Shown here piece after piece: positions 1 through 13,734 of a stretch of 64,000 nucleotides of DNA. A model generated the notes under the pieces. That model had not been told where the DNA came from and did no database searches. It saw only the letters and a program-made list of their open reading frames with translations. The DNA comes from Rhynochetos jubatus (Eukaryota > Chordata > Aves > Eurypygiformes > Rhynochetidae). Both the position numbers and the translations under genes were made by a program. Numbering within the stretch: the stretch's first letter is position 1; the number at the start of each line of letters is the position of its first letter. The DNA lies in NCBI GenBank assembly GCA_027574665.1, contig CM050651.1, forward strand, positions 7,565,501 through 7,629,500. The letters are read 5' to 3'.

Positions 1-3000
1 TCTCATGACAAAATATTTTAATTCTAATTTGAAATCTGACTGTAGAGGTATCACAGGAAATGCAGATGGTGTATGGGATATGCCCTTCCAGTCTTAAATT
101 CTAGGCAATTTGTTCCCTTAATTTGGTGTAATAAATGTGTGTTTCAACACTTTGTTTGGAGTCTGAGCACTCATCAAATATTTCATATTCAATTATAGTC
201 CGCTGTTAGCAAAACTGCATTTGAGCTGCCCTGTTAGCACTGTCTAGTAACTGTGCCTTTTCTGTCTTATCCTTTTGCTCCTGGCCAACAATATAAAGAC
301 CTTTCTTTAGTTTTATCAGCGGTATTTCCTATGGTCGTTTCTTTTTACAGAGTCAACTTGCCTCCACAGAAAGATTTGGGAAGAGGGGAAAGAGGTTGGA
401 TTCAATGTTGCTGAAATGGTGAGAGTCCAGAGCCTGTATAAAGTTTTTTCTCTGTGGTATTTTGCTTGTCTGTTCATGACAATTGTGTCTCTCCTTGTAT
501 CTCCAAATGGGCCTCTGCAGCATGTTTCATACATCAGGTTTCCTTTGTAGTACTGACTTGTCATCATTCTTTTAAACAGAGCTGGAAACTTTGGGTAGAG
601 TTATTGTCATATAATGAATAGTTCACAGGGCACACAGCATTGCAAGAAAAGAGCAGCAGCACCAGTGCATTGAACTCTCTTGGGAGGTAATCTTGATAAA
701 GAACTTCTAGCTGAGGTACAGGAATAAAGGTTGAGGAATAAAGAACAAAGCCAAATAAAAGCCAGAAAGGGCAAAAGGAAGGAACAAAGCTAAAAGAAGG
801 TTGATGGATTCTGACAGGATTGGAAGAACTGGGGATTCAACACTAAAACTGGCAACCTGGGTCTAAAGGAGGAAGAAAGGAAAAATAATGAGAGAACATT
901 TGTGAAATGAGAATAAAAACTTGGACTGTTGTGGAAGGGTCAGAGAGAGTGGTAAGTCTTGAAAAGTGTCTATATGAATGCAAGATGCGTGATGAAGAAA
1001 ACAAAGAGACTAGAAATATGCAGAGAATATTGGCATCATTAACTGGAACAGAGAGAGGAAGCAAAAATCTGCTAGGGATAAATAGTGTAAGACACTATGT
1101 AGATCATGCAGAAGGGAACAGATGGGAGAGAAGGTTTGGAACCAAATAAAACAGGATTATGGGAGAGCACATAATCTCACATAGAAAAATGTGTGCATGC
1201 TTAGAAACTCAATGCTTAACTTTAGCTCCCACCATCTATAAGAGTGGTTTTCCAGTTGTTGAATGGGTTTCTAGTACATCTAAGTAGGATGGTTTGGAGA
1301 ATGTTTTCCTCTGTAAAAGAAATATCTTGAAAAAACAACATCCATGCTCACAAGTGCAGTGGCATTTCTAATCTGACAGCCCTGTCTTTTGTGTCTGCTG
1401 AACTGCCCAGGGAGTCGGAGCATCCCCAGTTTCTCAGAGAGCAGGTGAGTGACGCATGAACAGCAGACCACTGACTCTGCTGAAGTTCCTGGTGAGGAAC
1501 ACACACATGGAAAAAACCTGTGGGCTATCCTGTGTCAAGTCCAGCTGAGGAGTTTAAGAGGAAAAAGGGGACATGAGGATTTTTACTATGATACATTTCT
1601 GGTGGTTTTCCAGTATCCTGGTACCATACATATGATAATATTTCAGAATGAAAGTAGTTTGTTTCTCAGGTAGTTAGTTTTAAGAAAATGCTGAAGCAAG
1701 CATTCAAAAATCATTGAAAATTGCTTGGGTAAAAATATAGTTCAATCTATGAAAATGCAGTCACATCTATTTGCAAGGAACTTTCTTTTTTAAAGAGAAA
1801 GTTTAAAGTTGATTAAGCATACCTGAGTGACTGTTGAGCTACTTTGAATCCTCCCCATTTCAAGGTAAAGTAACTCAGGTTAAAAATCTTTAATTGAATC
1901 AGTTATTTAACACAGAAAGGGGTGGAAGTTCCAGGCAATATTCGAAAAACTGGACCTGAATCACCACTGGAAGAGTTATTGGTTTTGGTAGAGCACAGTG
2001 CAAATGCATTTCTAGACACAGTTATAAGTCTGAACTCTCCATCTGATCCTTACCTCCCTGTTCCAACATCTTGCCCCTTACCCACATCTTCATACTTGAA
2101 GGAATTGCTCCCCTACGTATTCATAGTGCAGCTGGTCTCATCCCAGTTGCATGGAAACAGACTGACAGCATTGCTGCTGGGAGGGATGTAATGCCGACTG
2201 CCCTGGGGGGCTGCTGCTGCCAGAGCTGCCCCCTTCACCTCTTTACCATCCCTTGCTGCAACCTCACAAATGACAGACCTCCCCACCATCCCCAGAGGAA
2301 TGGGAGCAGGAGGTCAACCACATGCTATGGGTGCTGAGGATGTGCTGAAAGGCCAAGCTTCAGGCAGGGGCTTAATATACAAAGCTGGTAGGTCACCCTT
2401 GCCTCCAGAAGCAGAAAAGGTGTTGTACAGTGCTCTGAGGGCTTATCTTCATGGATCGTCACTGGTGCAGTCCTTCCCACTTCTTATTCCCCCTCTCCCT
2501 GCCCCCAGGCCCAGGTGTGGCCTTGTTTCATCTTCTCACCCAGTTGTGTAGTATTTGCAGTTCTGCTATTTCTGAGTTATTCCCCCTCGCTTCATCCGAT
2601 TGAATAGGTGAAATTTGACTTTGTGGGGTTTTTTAGTTTTCGTCTTTTAGGCCGGTGGCTTTGCATCCTTAGTTAGGCAGTGCAGTTTTACTCTGTGTCT
2701 GCAGTTGCTAATGTTTCTACCAGGTCAGAGGTTAGTGTAAGTTTTGGTATTGATGTGTTGTTTTTCTCAGTGTATTGAGGAATGAGTGTGTACATAACAT
2801 GAATCTTAAAAAAATCCAACATTCTGTGTGTTGCAAAGGCTGCAGCAATCATTGTAGTGCTTACCACTTTTTATTTTTAGTAGTGAAATAGTCATAGTTG
2901 TGGTAGATACTATGTCCTCTTGCCAAGATAAATGACAGTGTTCTCATCTTTTTCTCGGTCTCTCTTTTTTTTTTTTTAAATTCTTCTGAGAAGCCATATT

Positions 3001-4698
3001 TAGCAAATTGTTTGAGCATTACAACTGAAACAGGGTTTTACCTTTTATAGGTTTTAGCTTGTCTAGTTAGGCATACTATTTTCTGGGGGACTTCAGATGC
3101 TAGAGACTGTTTCAGGCTCTAAACATAACAAAATAAAGACATATTTTCTATATCTTGAGAATACTGTAACTTTCCAAAAATCTTAAAATAATTGTTGCAC
3201 CTCATATTTTCAAGTAACTGGCAGGAACAGTAATCTTCTACAGCCTAGTACACTCTATTAAAAATGAGTAATATACATATTGATCATAATGCTTCTCTTA
3301 GCTGATGAGGTATCTCTTGGGGATGAAACCACAGTACCATATGGCTTTAATGTGCTCTATATAGTTCTCCAAATAACCACTATAAATTATATTTCAGGAT
3401 TATGCTGGACAGCAATAGAGTTAGTCTTCCAAACTGTCAATAATATATCATGACTGTAGGTAAGAAATTGATTATGCACAGGATGCAGTATTTAAATAAT
3501 TAACAGCTAAACAATCCATTTTGTAGCTGTAGTTTGTGACACTTTGATTTACACTAATTTGAACTTTAACGTCCCATGATAAAATGGATGAGTAATGCAC
3601 CCAGCTAATTGAAACTGATACAGGAAGCAGAATGCCCATTTCTCTAGCAACGTAGCTAATGTAATGCAATACATTTTCCTCAAAAAGAATGAGATCCAGC
3701 ATCTTATTGCAATTTTAAATGTAAATTTTAAATGGAAACATTCTTTTGGATATGAAAGTAGTTTACTGACCCATTCTGGCAAAGGATGATGTAATAAATA
3801 GCTGAGTTTAAATTCAAGGCAAAGCTAAAGGCATGTTTTGGTTTGCCAGGGTGATATTATGTATTTTCCCCAAAAAAGTTCATTTGTCAACAAGTTAAAT
3901 CATTAAGACAAATCAATTTCAATCCCAATCTGGAACAAAACCCGCTCTATGAAATAAACAGTATTACCTGTTAAGCACTAACAGCGATACTGTTGTTTGC
4001 CATTACCAGCTGGCAGAAAACCTGATGGCCTTTTAAAAATCTAACCCTGGAGGGAATAATTCAGAGACATAGTCATCAAGTTCAGAGTATGTAAAGTATC
4101 TGGACCCAAAGATCAGTTCCTGGCAGCCCTGACTCTGCCCTTCAAAAGGTAAGGAAAGTGGATAACATGCAAACAACTTCTTTGCTTTGCCTCATGATTA
4201 AAGATCCCATGGCATTTTCTTAGGCTAGAAGCTCAGCATTTTGATGAACACACTGCTGGCCAAAATCCTCCTTCCTTCCACCTTCTTAACAGTCCTCTTT
4301 GTGCAGATTTACAATATGGCTGGAGCCAATATTGCGTTGGTGCTGCATTCCAGGGCTGGCCTGACAACAAAAATTCTGGGTAAGGGATTAAAAAAATAAA
4401 AATTAAAAGGTGTGGCTTACGCAGAAGGATTTTTTTTTTTTGCTTTCAGGACTGTCATGGAGACCTTTACAGTTTGTCACAGGAAGTTAGAGAGGCACTG
4501 GTTTAGCATAATGGCTAGCCCAAATGATGAATATCAGAAAAGGTATTTAAAGCTACATTTTCACAAGATAAGTAGCCACTGCAACATGGAGTCTGCTGTA
4601 CTCAGATTTTCAGACTCTTTTTGTTTAGAAAACTGCTTGGGGGATCAGAGAGAGAAAGTGCAACCAGTAGAGTTATGTTTCAGATGTTATACGGGTTG
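1..4698. other. Unannotated AT-rich stretch
   Basis: No coding sequence is recognised here. The open frames on both strands are under 105 codons, rich in F/L/S/K from A- and T-runs, and do not resemble any family. A T-run at about 2965-2977 and another near 4431-4441 are the only simple repeats of note. The 1.9-2.5 kb part is somewhat more C-rich and carries three overlapping short frames (about 1922-2551). They lie in different phases and look like chance products of a GC-richer patch. Confidence 0.6.
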
Positions 4699-4839
4699 TC
4701 AGTCATCACTTTCTCGTAGGTGTTAGAGTCAAATGTGGCTGTCAGGAAGGTGTGCCTCAGTGATTTGCTAAGCTCATCCATAAAACAAGGTCTCCCAGGA
4801 TCTCAGTAAGTTGAAAAGAAGATCTAATTGCATACAGAT
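4699..4839 (+). repeat. Diverged direct repeat, copy A
   Basis: This segment aligns by eye with 6053-6190 over its whole length at roughly three quarters identity, with small indels. Shared blocks in the same order include CAGTCATCACTTT, TGTGGCTG, TCAGGAAG, GATTTGCT, TCTCAGTAAGTTGAA and CTAATTGCATA. The flanks do not obviously align. It may be one half of an old local duplication, or one of two copies of an unrecognised ancient interspersed element; I cannot name a family. Confidence 0.75.
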
Positions 4840-6052
4840 TTAAGAAGCATGGTGCTGTTGTCTTGACAGGAAGGTTTTGACTGTGCCTTGGCAGGGGATT
4901 TGATTTGGAGCTGTGGAGGATGGATGCGAAACACTACGAGTCACTGCCATGAATGTCTGAGCAGAAGACGATTGTGGTTTTTCCTCTTCCAGTAGGTTCC
5001 TCCCCTTAGTGGAATTTGCAAAGATGCAAGCAATACTACCAAATGCAGGAATTTAAATATTAATGTCCTCCTTCTTTTCAAATATTTTTACAAGTATAAT
5101 ACACTACCCTTGCACAAGGCCTTTGTATTAGTGAAAAATTAGAAATTCACAACCATCACTAACCTCAGGTGCAAAGAGAAAGTTGCCTTTGTCCCTTATC
5201 ATTGCCATCCTGTTGCAACTTTGTTTTTTACAGTGTATTCAGTGCCATAGCCGTGAGGAGTTGAAGGCCTCTGGTACTGTCAGTGACTTCATTGTTTCTT
5301 TCTGAAGGCTGCCAATTTTTGGCAAATTGAGACAGAGGTATTATTATTATGGAATAAAATTTGGAACTGCACCTTGGAGTGGAGAAGAAAACCTGATCCA
5401 ACGATTCCATGAAGGGAATATAAGTTTTCCCCACCCCCAATATATTTTATACTCCTAACAAGATGTAAAACAAACATACATATATTCCTTTTCTAGCTCT
5501 TGCTTATGGCAGCTATTTAAAATATTAGATAATGTTTTAGACATCCATATGTGTGTGTGTGTTAGGTGGTAGAATTGCATTAGAACAGAAATACAATGCT
5601 AAAAATAAATCATCCTCATACTACACATGGTCACAATCAGTATTCTCCAACTTTGCCCTCTCTAATGTTACAGTACTTGTTGTAGCATGGAATTTAAAGA
5701 AAATTTATAGTGTATAAATGTCATGCATTTGATGCTGTGATCTGTACTAGCTACCCTCATGGGTAGTTTACTGCATCTCCCTCCTGGTATATCAAACAGA
5801 TTGTGGAAGATTTGAGACATTCAAGATTTGCTTGGCAAACCCCTGGAAAATTGCAAGTTTTACTAGTTTAATGGTGTACAGACCTCTGTCTCCTCACCAA
5901 ACCCCAATATTTTACAGCATCCAGGATTCATGAGATCACACATATTTTCCCCAAAGCTGATGAGTTACAGGTTACCTCTCTGAGCTGGATACCAGAAGTG
6001 AAGAACAGAACCAGATCCAAATGGCACAAATGGTAAGAAACAGTAAACTTTG
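4840..6052. other. Spacer between repeat copies
   Basis: This is unique-looking AT-rich sequence between the two copies of the 140-bp direct repeat. A short GT run lies at about 5550-5561. Short frames on both strands (about 5228-5477) show no recognisable protein. I see no regulatory element or RNA gene. Confidence 0.5.
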
Positions 6053-6190
6053 GCAGTCATCACTTTGTCATGGGTGTACTAAGTCAACTGTGGCTGCTGT
6101 CAGGAAGACATGCCACAAAGATTTGCTGAGCTTAATCAAATAACATTTCAGTGTCTCAGTAAGTTGAAGTGTGGACCTAATTGCATAGAT
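6053..6190 (+). repeat. Diverged direct repeat, copy B
   Basis: This is the second copy of the element at 4699-4839, in the same orientation and about 1.35 kb downstream. It has a three-base insertion in the TGGCTG block and several substitutions. The shared end block TCTCAGTAAGTTGAA followed by CTAATTGCATA fixes the right boundary near 6190. A short unrelated-looking open frame follows downstream. Confidence 0.75.
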
Positions 6191-9100
6191 GTTGGGAAGT
6201 GAAGGAAAGAATCAGGTATGTTCACTTCAGTCACTTTGGATTAAAGCACACTTTTGTTGCCGCTACGTATTCTGTGTTAGTGGGAAGTACATGACTACTT
6301 GTGTGAGCCATGCTGTTCCCTGCCACGTGCTCGTTACGTCTTACTTCTACTCATTCCCGTTCACTTTCCTTGCTAGGCCACTTAATCAGAAAGGCTGTGA
6401 GAATTCCGGTCCCCACAAACTCTGTGCATGGGCCAGTGCTGTTTGTAGCATGCCATGCTGTCCTTGCCTCCCATCATCCACAGCCCTTTGGGCCCAGATG
6501 TCTCCATTTTCTTTCCATGGCAGCCAGGATAGGGAGGTCAGGGTGATGATGCAATGTAAGTTCTCCCTGGTATGAAGTCAGGAAATTATTCTGGTTAGAT
6601 ATTAATCACCATATATTAGTCATAGCCAAAGGAATCATCTTTTTCTCACGCAAAATGTTCCTAAGTTCCTTTTGTCCCATAGTAACAGCAATTTGAACAA
6701 CTATTAAGCAGCAAATACACACAACCCCACGCAAAACCAGTCTGAATGATCCCATCCCAGAGATTCCTGGTGTGCTCTGGCTCCTCCAAGTCTGGCTGAT
6801 AGAGTTTACAGCCCAGACTACCTCTGCTTTTGCAGTGAGGAGCACACTTTTAGGACTAATAAAGGATGATGAAATGAATAATCCATGTATTTCAGTTATA
6901 TAAAGGACAAATATACTGAATATAAGTGATCTCAATAGTATTTGTTGTGCAAATCCAAATTCTTTCCCACCTTTTTCTCTCCACGTATCTTTTTTGCCTG
7001 AGGTGGTACTCGTTGTCTCTTCTATGCAGGAACATCTGCTAGTCTAATAAAATCTGATGGTAATGGGCATTGCACTTTGCGCCAGAAATATGAATGTACC
7101 TAACACCTGTGTCACGGGAGTCAATTACCTGCAGTCTTCAGAAGAGGGTCAAAAGGCTTATTTGCTATTCTTGATATTGTGACCCTGCTACAAAATTTTA
7201 GCTGGTTTTTATGTTTTCTTTACCTCTCTCTCCCTCCTTAATTTATTTGTATATTTCACAGACTCATCCCAGTGAACATTCTGAGCTACTGGCATTAACA
7301 ATATTTATCATTACACTGAATTAGGCTGTGAATACCCCAAAACTTTCAAGTGTGAACAAAATTGGGCAAAATTTGAATAGGAATCTGCACAATGGTATGA
7401 AACAGGATTTTTCCAAAACAAATAAAGACAGAATATTTTTCTGGGAGCCCAGATCTAACTTTGTCACCAGGTCTTGTTTAAGCAGCTGATTGGGCTGCAT
7501 GAATTCCTGAAGTCTTTTCCAGTCTAAATTGCTCTGTGAGTCTAAGAATCATGAGTTATTCAGTGAGCTTCATGCAATGCAAAGATGGAGACCAATACAA
7601 TATTTGTGAGAAAAAAAAAAAAAAAAAAAATCAAAGAAAAGGTGTAATGTGGGGGTTAAAAAGAAATTAGTTTTAACTTGTGATTCCAGCACAATGTGCT
7701 GTAATCTCTTTATTTAACACTAGAACATGAGTGAGATCACCTCTTCAGTAGAACTTTGCAACTTGTTATAATAACACTTGAAAGTTGATGGGGAAGAGAT
7801 GAAACACTAGCCACTTCAAGCTCCCAGGATATTTGTTGTATCATAATTATCTAGTATGAAATTTGGCTACATGACCATCATTACTTTGCCAAAAACTGCT
7901 GAAGAAACGTTAATGACCACTAGGAGCTAGGATTCAGACTTGAGTTTCCTCTACAGTCTCAGTCCCGTGCTGTTGGCATGATGCAAGAGCCTTAGTTCAG
8001 TAGTAACTCAGACAGACAAGGGCTACCAGTACTATTTCCTTCAGCACATGCACTCAGTTTTCCTTGGAGGATCTCCTGTTTAAATTCAGACTTGGCTCAG
8101 CATTGCTTAACTTGGGAGGTCTGACTGGCTCGTAACACAAAATGTTGTGGCTACAAGCCACAATGTTCATTTGGTCTCCATATATTTGGATTCACCTTCT
8201 GTTAATCACATATACTTGATTATGATTCATCAGGCACTTCAAGAACATTGTCTGACAGAGAAGTCGTTTGAGAGCTTTCTTTACTAATTCATTGCCTATG
8301 AACTCTCCGGCTTCTTCCACCTCCTCTCAAAAGTCATGAGTGTTCTTGAGTGGGTCCTAAGTGATTTCAGAGAGCCAGATTACCTACAGGAAGGGTGTTA
8401 CATGCACTTTCTAAAGACTGTGATGGAGCTGTGCCTGCTGAAGTGGTCCCCAAACAATTCCTCTGGTGACATGGCTCCGTATGAATTCTGACATGTATAA
8501 ATGCCAGTTTCTTATATTAACCAATGAGGCAGGCAACATGCTGTAAATTGTTGCTCATTTCTGTCAAACGTACGAATGTGTTGGCCGCTTAAAATGAGAT
8601 TTTTGCCTAGCAAGGAAAGTATTTAAAATTGGTCCTTCTGTGAGCAATTTCATAAGGATTCACCTTATGAAAGTTCCTGCTGAAGAGATGCCTTTTAGGC
8701 TATTGAGAATGCGTGCTCCCTTAACGTCTGCATATACAGATTAGGTTAGGTATACACAGAATGTCTTGGGTAGGCGTCAAATGATGTAAGTCTTTAATAT
8801 TTAGAGATTAGTGTGAATTTACATTTTACCTGTTAAAAAAAAAGAGGCAAAGCATAATCAGAAAGAACCCTTGGGCATTTGGCTATAAAATACAGAAGTC
8901 GAAAGAGAACCAAGAAGTCTCTAGGATCCTCAGGAGGTTGGTTTGCTAGCCTTGTTTCTTTGTGAACCTAATTTTTTCCAAATATACGCATCCATTTACA
9001 GCATGAACTCCAAAGTTGACAGTGATCTCCATCTTGTTTATTGCAAACTTTACGCGTTCAGGCGTTCTGAAGCAGACACTGCAATGCTTTCAGGAAGTGA

Positions 9101-12100
9101 AGCTTTTCCAGGAAATGTGTGGAAAAGTTTACTGCTCTGCCTTAAGGAAAGCTGTTCTGACATATGTTTGCTGAACCTTTAGGAGGAGTTAGAAGGAAAA
9201 TGTGATAGGAGCAGTCTTTCTGTTTCTAAAAAGGAGGTTATGGCTGAAGACCATGCTCACACATGTTGCATGATTTCTGGTTGGCTTTTCTTCCTTGTGG
9301 TTATGTGCAAGACTGATCTGGCTTTGGGAAAAGTCTCTTGTTTCTTAAAATCCACTATGACATTAATGATGAATAGTAAAGACCACTGCGCTGCACTTTG
9401 CACGCTAATCAGTCTTCGCGTTGCTTTATATCTTGTACCATATGTACACTGCGACTTGGCTGGGATGAAAAAATGTAACTGGCAACACTTACTATGATTG
9501 TTCTTATAATGATCAAACAATAACACAGTTTGACAGGAATTTTATAAACCATCATGTTGTAAAACAAAACCAGCATAAACTAGCTTGAGCAAAGAAGGTG
9601 TGTTTAAAAAGAAGAAAGTTAATGAAAAGCACATGAAACTGCCCATCTGTGCAATTGTCATACTTTTTCAGTGGATGATGGCAAATAAATACTGTGCACC
9701 TCTTGTAGAGTCAATTTGAAGATATTAGAAGAAACTTTTTTGGAAGTAGAGAAGCAAACTATAGCAAATGTTCTATAATTCACACTGTGAATCCACTGGT
9801 GGTAGTCAGGAAAGGATTTGTCAGGCAATATTTACCTTGCTCTTTCCCCTTTTGTATCTCTAAGAACTGCCTCTTAGACATCTTTAGCCTTTGCTTGTTC
9901 GGTTTACGTTTGGAATCTTATATGTCAACACATGTGAGTTACAACATGAAAAAAGAAAGTTTTACAAACTCATGGGACCAGGCAGTAGGATACATGTCAC
10001 CATTTTGCACTTAAGAGGACGGGGTGTCACATTGAAAATGTTTTATTTGTAAAATGAATACAGAGATTTTCCCAGCCTCATCCTTAATAAGTGTTTATCC
10101 ACATCATAAAAAAATATAAATCATCAGAATCAGACAGTCGTAGGGGATTCAAGAAAGCCTGTTTCAGCAAAATCACGGTTTCTAGGTTAGGGTCTACAAA
10201 AGGAAACTAAGGAGAAAGAAGGAAACCAGGAGAGATTGCAGACGTTCTGGCAAACAAACCTGACTCACAAAAGTGACAGGAAGAACAAGTGGCTGTCAGT
10301 AAATCAGGGTCCTGATAATCCAAAAGGAATCATGAAATAGTATAAAACCAGCACAAATTTATAGGAATAAAATCAGAGGTCCGAACATAAGAAGTGAATT
10401 AATCAGGAAAATGTACATAAAAGACATGAAGCAATGGTTCTATATCAGAAGTTAGTTAAAGGTATTTAAAGTAAGAAAAAAGGACAGGTCTAATATCTAT
10501 TGCAGATACTTATTGAAGAAGATAATATGGGATACAGAGTAGGGTGATAAGATTTTTTTCTTGAATTTATCAAAAAAGATTATTGTTGTGGTTGATGCAG
10601 TAATATTAATGAGGAACAAGAGGGGAAGACCCAAAATGTCAGGCAGGAAAAATTGCAGTTCAGGTGTGCTCTTTGAGGAAATTGAAAATCATCTGTGAAT
10701 GCTTATAGTGTGCTCTGGATTGTTTGGGGTTACCTTCTGGAACTCTCTGGGAACAGAGGGGATCCCAGATGCTATAGATGATGATAATATAATGCAATGT
10801 AGCTCCCACCTGGATTTCTACCTACCACCCCCATCACCCCCACCCCAAAAAAAAAGTTTGGGGCAGAAACAGCAAATAGTGTTTTCCTTAATTTCAGAAG
10901 CATTAAAAACAGTCGTGCTACATATTTTCACAAACAGATCAGGGAGACGACACAAAGGGCAGTCAGTATTAGCTTTCACATAGTCAAAGTCCGGTTCCAG
11001 TAAGTTCAAGGCCACATTGATATGAAAGTCAGTAAAGTTTTGCTGAAGTTTTTCCTATTCTCAGTGCAATTTAATCCTTCTGGTTATAGCTTGGAGGATA
11101 ACTTACAGACTATACTTACAAAATGTGTATAAGACTCATAGCTGGGGGAAGAGAATAAGTTTAAATATCAAAGTGGACTTGAGAACTGGAGAAATGACTT
11201 GCAATCAACCACATAAAATCCAGTAAAGGGTTCCGTGTCCATTTGAAATAGAACAATTAGGAGTCGACTTGTTCTGCAGAAAAAGAGCATTATTTTAGGG
11301 AACCATACATATAATTATGGATTTGAACAAACCGTAATGAGACACTGTAGGATTTCACCCACTGGAGACTTTTCAGAAGATGAGTATGTGTGAGGATGAC
11401 CTAGATACGCCTCACATTATTTCTGAGCTAGGGAAAGGGCTGGATAAGTCCTTGACATTTCTGTGAATCCATGACTATGAAAAGTCATTTGAGGCTTGAG
11501 AAGTTTGTGCTTATGGTTGCCAAATTATGCATGCAGTTCATCTTGTGTATATGTTTAATTTTCCTACTGATGGCTACAGCAAATGCAGATTGAGCTGTAA
11601 TCTATATGAGATTGTGACTGCACGGTTGCACGTGTGTTGACCTATATGTAGCTACGTTATAAAGTACTGTAAGTGCTGTGAGCAAAACAGGCAACTGTAG
11701 TTCATCACCATGTCATAAATTACTGTGCCACAAAAGTCAAATAAAAGCTGCAGGAGGTCTGCTTTGAAAACTGAGGTCATGCTTACACTTTAAAATGAGT
11801 AGAAAATTCATAGAAAAAGCATTTTGTTGCTTTCATTTATAGTCTTTTGTGCTTGAGAAGGTGTCAAATTGTCTTTTTAATTTAAACAGCTCAGTGGCTA
11901 CACATGATGACATTAATGCACACTTTCTGACTCACATTTTCACTGAAGTCTAAAGTCCAGAATCTTGAGTAGATATTGTGGGCCTGCCTTGACATACTGT
12001 TAGCAATTGTTTACATGCCATATTTATAAACACAAGCACTAATTTCTTGCTTACATTCATATAGTGAAATGAATTGATTAATTTCAAAGTTTTTCGTCAA

Positions 12101-13734
12101 ATAATTGCCTCTGCCTTCTTGAAACAGTTAAGGAATGACCAGATATTTGCCATCAGTGTCTTTTAATATTTTTAAAATTTATCGAAGCACCTATTGCTGT
12201 TTATTTCCTCAAACATAATTGGTGAAGGTGCTATGTTATATCATGTATTCTGGCTAAATATATTGATTCAGGGGCTTCAGAATATAGTGCTCTCATGTAG
12301 AAAGCTAAGGGCAAGGTATAATATCAAAACTGTAAATAAGCAGATAAAAATAATCCTTAAATTGTTTTATTTGACGTGTCTTGAGGGACGAGAAAGAAGT
12401 ATTGATGTTAGAGAAGGCAGAGTAGGAGGCAGAGGTGCTGAAGGGGTCACTGGACCACTCCTTTAAATCTGTGTGACTGAAGATCCTGAGTCATGAGAAG
12501 GAGCAGGTGGAAGCAGGAAGGATAGCAAAGGACGAGCAGGGAGCATTGTGGGGCAAATACGGATGTTACAAAATATGGTCAGTGTTTTGCTTAACTGGCA
12601 TTCTTAGTCTTGAATGTTATGATTTCATCAAGCAGTACTCCCCAAATCAATGGCTTGATATGTGCATGCATGATTTAAGAGATGAGAAAACAATTTTTCA
12701 CTTCGTATGTTTAGAATGATGGTCTGTAAACACAAACTCAGTGCTGTATTGTCAATATGGAAAGGATTTATGGGCACAAAAATCATTTAAGAGAATGCAG
12801 ACACAAATGGCAACAGGAAGGTCCTAACTACTAAAAGCTAAAGGTAAAGCAAAAATACTTAATACCATTATGCGTATAAATATCCTGCCAGTTTCATAGT
12901 TAACTGAAATTTACCTCAGTGCTGCTTGGGTTTCTGTGCAGAATTTACAAATATGAACACAGTGTTCGTTTGTCACAGCCCTTATAGCACATGGCAGCAT
13001 AAATGGCCATTGTAATCCTAAATCAGTTTTATGGCTTTTGTTTGTTGCTGCAAGTATACAATAGATACAATAAAAAAAAGATGCATAGAAACAAAACAAT
13101 GCAAAAAAATGCTGTTGAAATTCATGTGAACTTTGGGGGGAAACACAAATTCAGGCTAAACCAAATGTTTCAGTTTGCCTCATATAAATAAAATAACCCA
13201 GTGGGACTACATCCCTGTAGCGAGACACAAACTTTACCTGCCAGTGATTTGAGGCAGATGTAGACTCAGCTGGCTTGGCTGCAGTATGATGTGAAAGAAA
13301 CACAAGCTTTTCAGGGTTTTATAGCCACAGTTTTGCTGAGTGCAGCTGCTCCCTCAGCATATTATTAACTCAAAAGCATGTTCATTTAAAAAAAAAAAAG
13401 GATTCCTGGCGCTTCTTTATCATGCAGGGGATCTCTTGGACAATTCTGAGGGGATGTATTTGAAAATTGATGTGGAGGATGTGATGCACTAAGATTAGTA
13501 CAAACAAAATGGAATCTAAAGAATAGTGGTGAGGGTAAAAAAGAAGACAAATTGGGAAATATTAGCATATCCCTCTGGAGTTTTCCTTAATAGGCACCTA
13601 GGACCCTATCAGGGACTTTCTTGCAGATCAGTCACAAGAAAATTATTTAAAAAATCATCACTTCTCCCTCTATTTTATCTCTGTGGTGGCTGCGTAGTTT
13701 CTAAAGAGATGAGTAATATTATGGCAACGGTTTT
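6191..13734. other. Unannotated AT-rich stretch with A20 run
   Basis: No gene is recognised. The longest frames (6189-6575 plus, 6606-6935 minus) show no domain, and their composition follows the local base bias. A 20-base A run lies at 7611-7630. The remainder is ordinary AT-rich intergenic or intronic sequence with short homopolymers, and I see no CR1 tail or LTR in it. Confidence 0.55.
7611..7630 (+). repeat. Poly-A run (A20)
   Basis: There are twenty consecutive A residues. No recognisable SINE or processed pseudogene body precedes it, so it is treated as a mononucleotide repeat, not a retroposon tail. Confidence 0.9.

Noticed and set aside
4412-4726. 104-codon plus-strand frame with a nearby TTTGCTTTCAG
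   Set aside because: The frame starts at a non-ATG codon, crosses a T-run, overlaps repeat copy A at its end, has no paired donor and no recognisable content.
6189-6575. 128-codon plus-strand frame
   Set aside because: Length is within chance for a locally GC-richer patch; composition (C/H/S/F-rich) shows no domain and no supporting splice pair.
7611-7630. Poly-A run as the tail of a processed pseudogene
   Set aside because: The sequence upstream has no recognisable gene or SINE body and no flanking direct repeats were seen.
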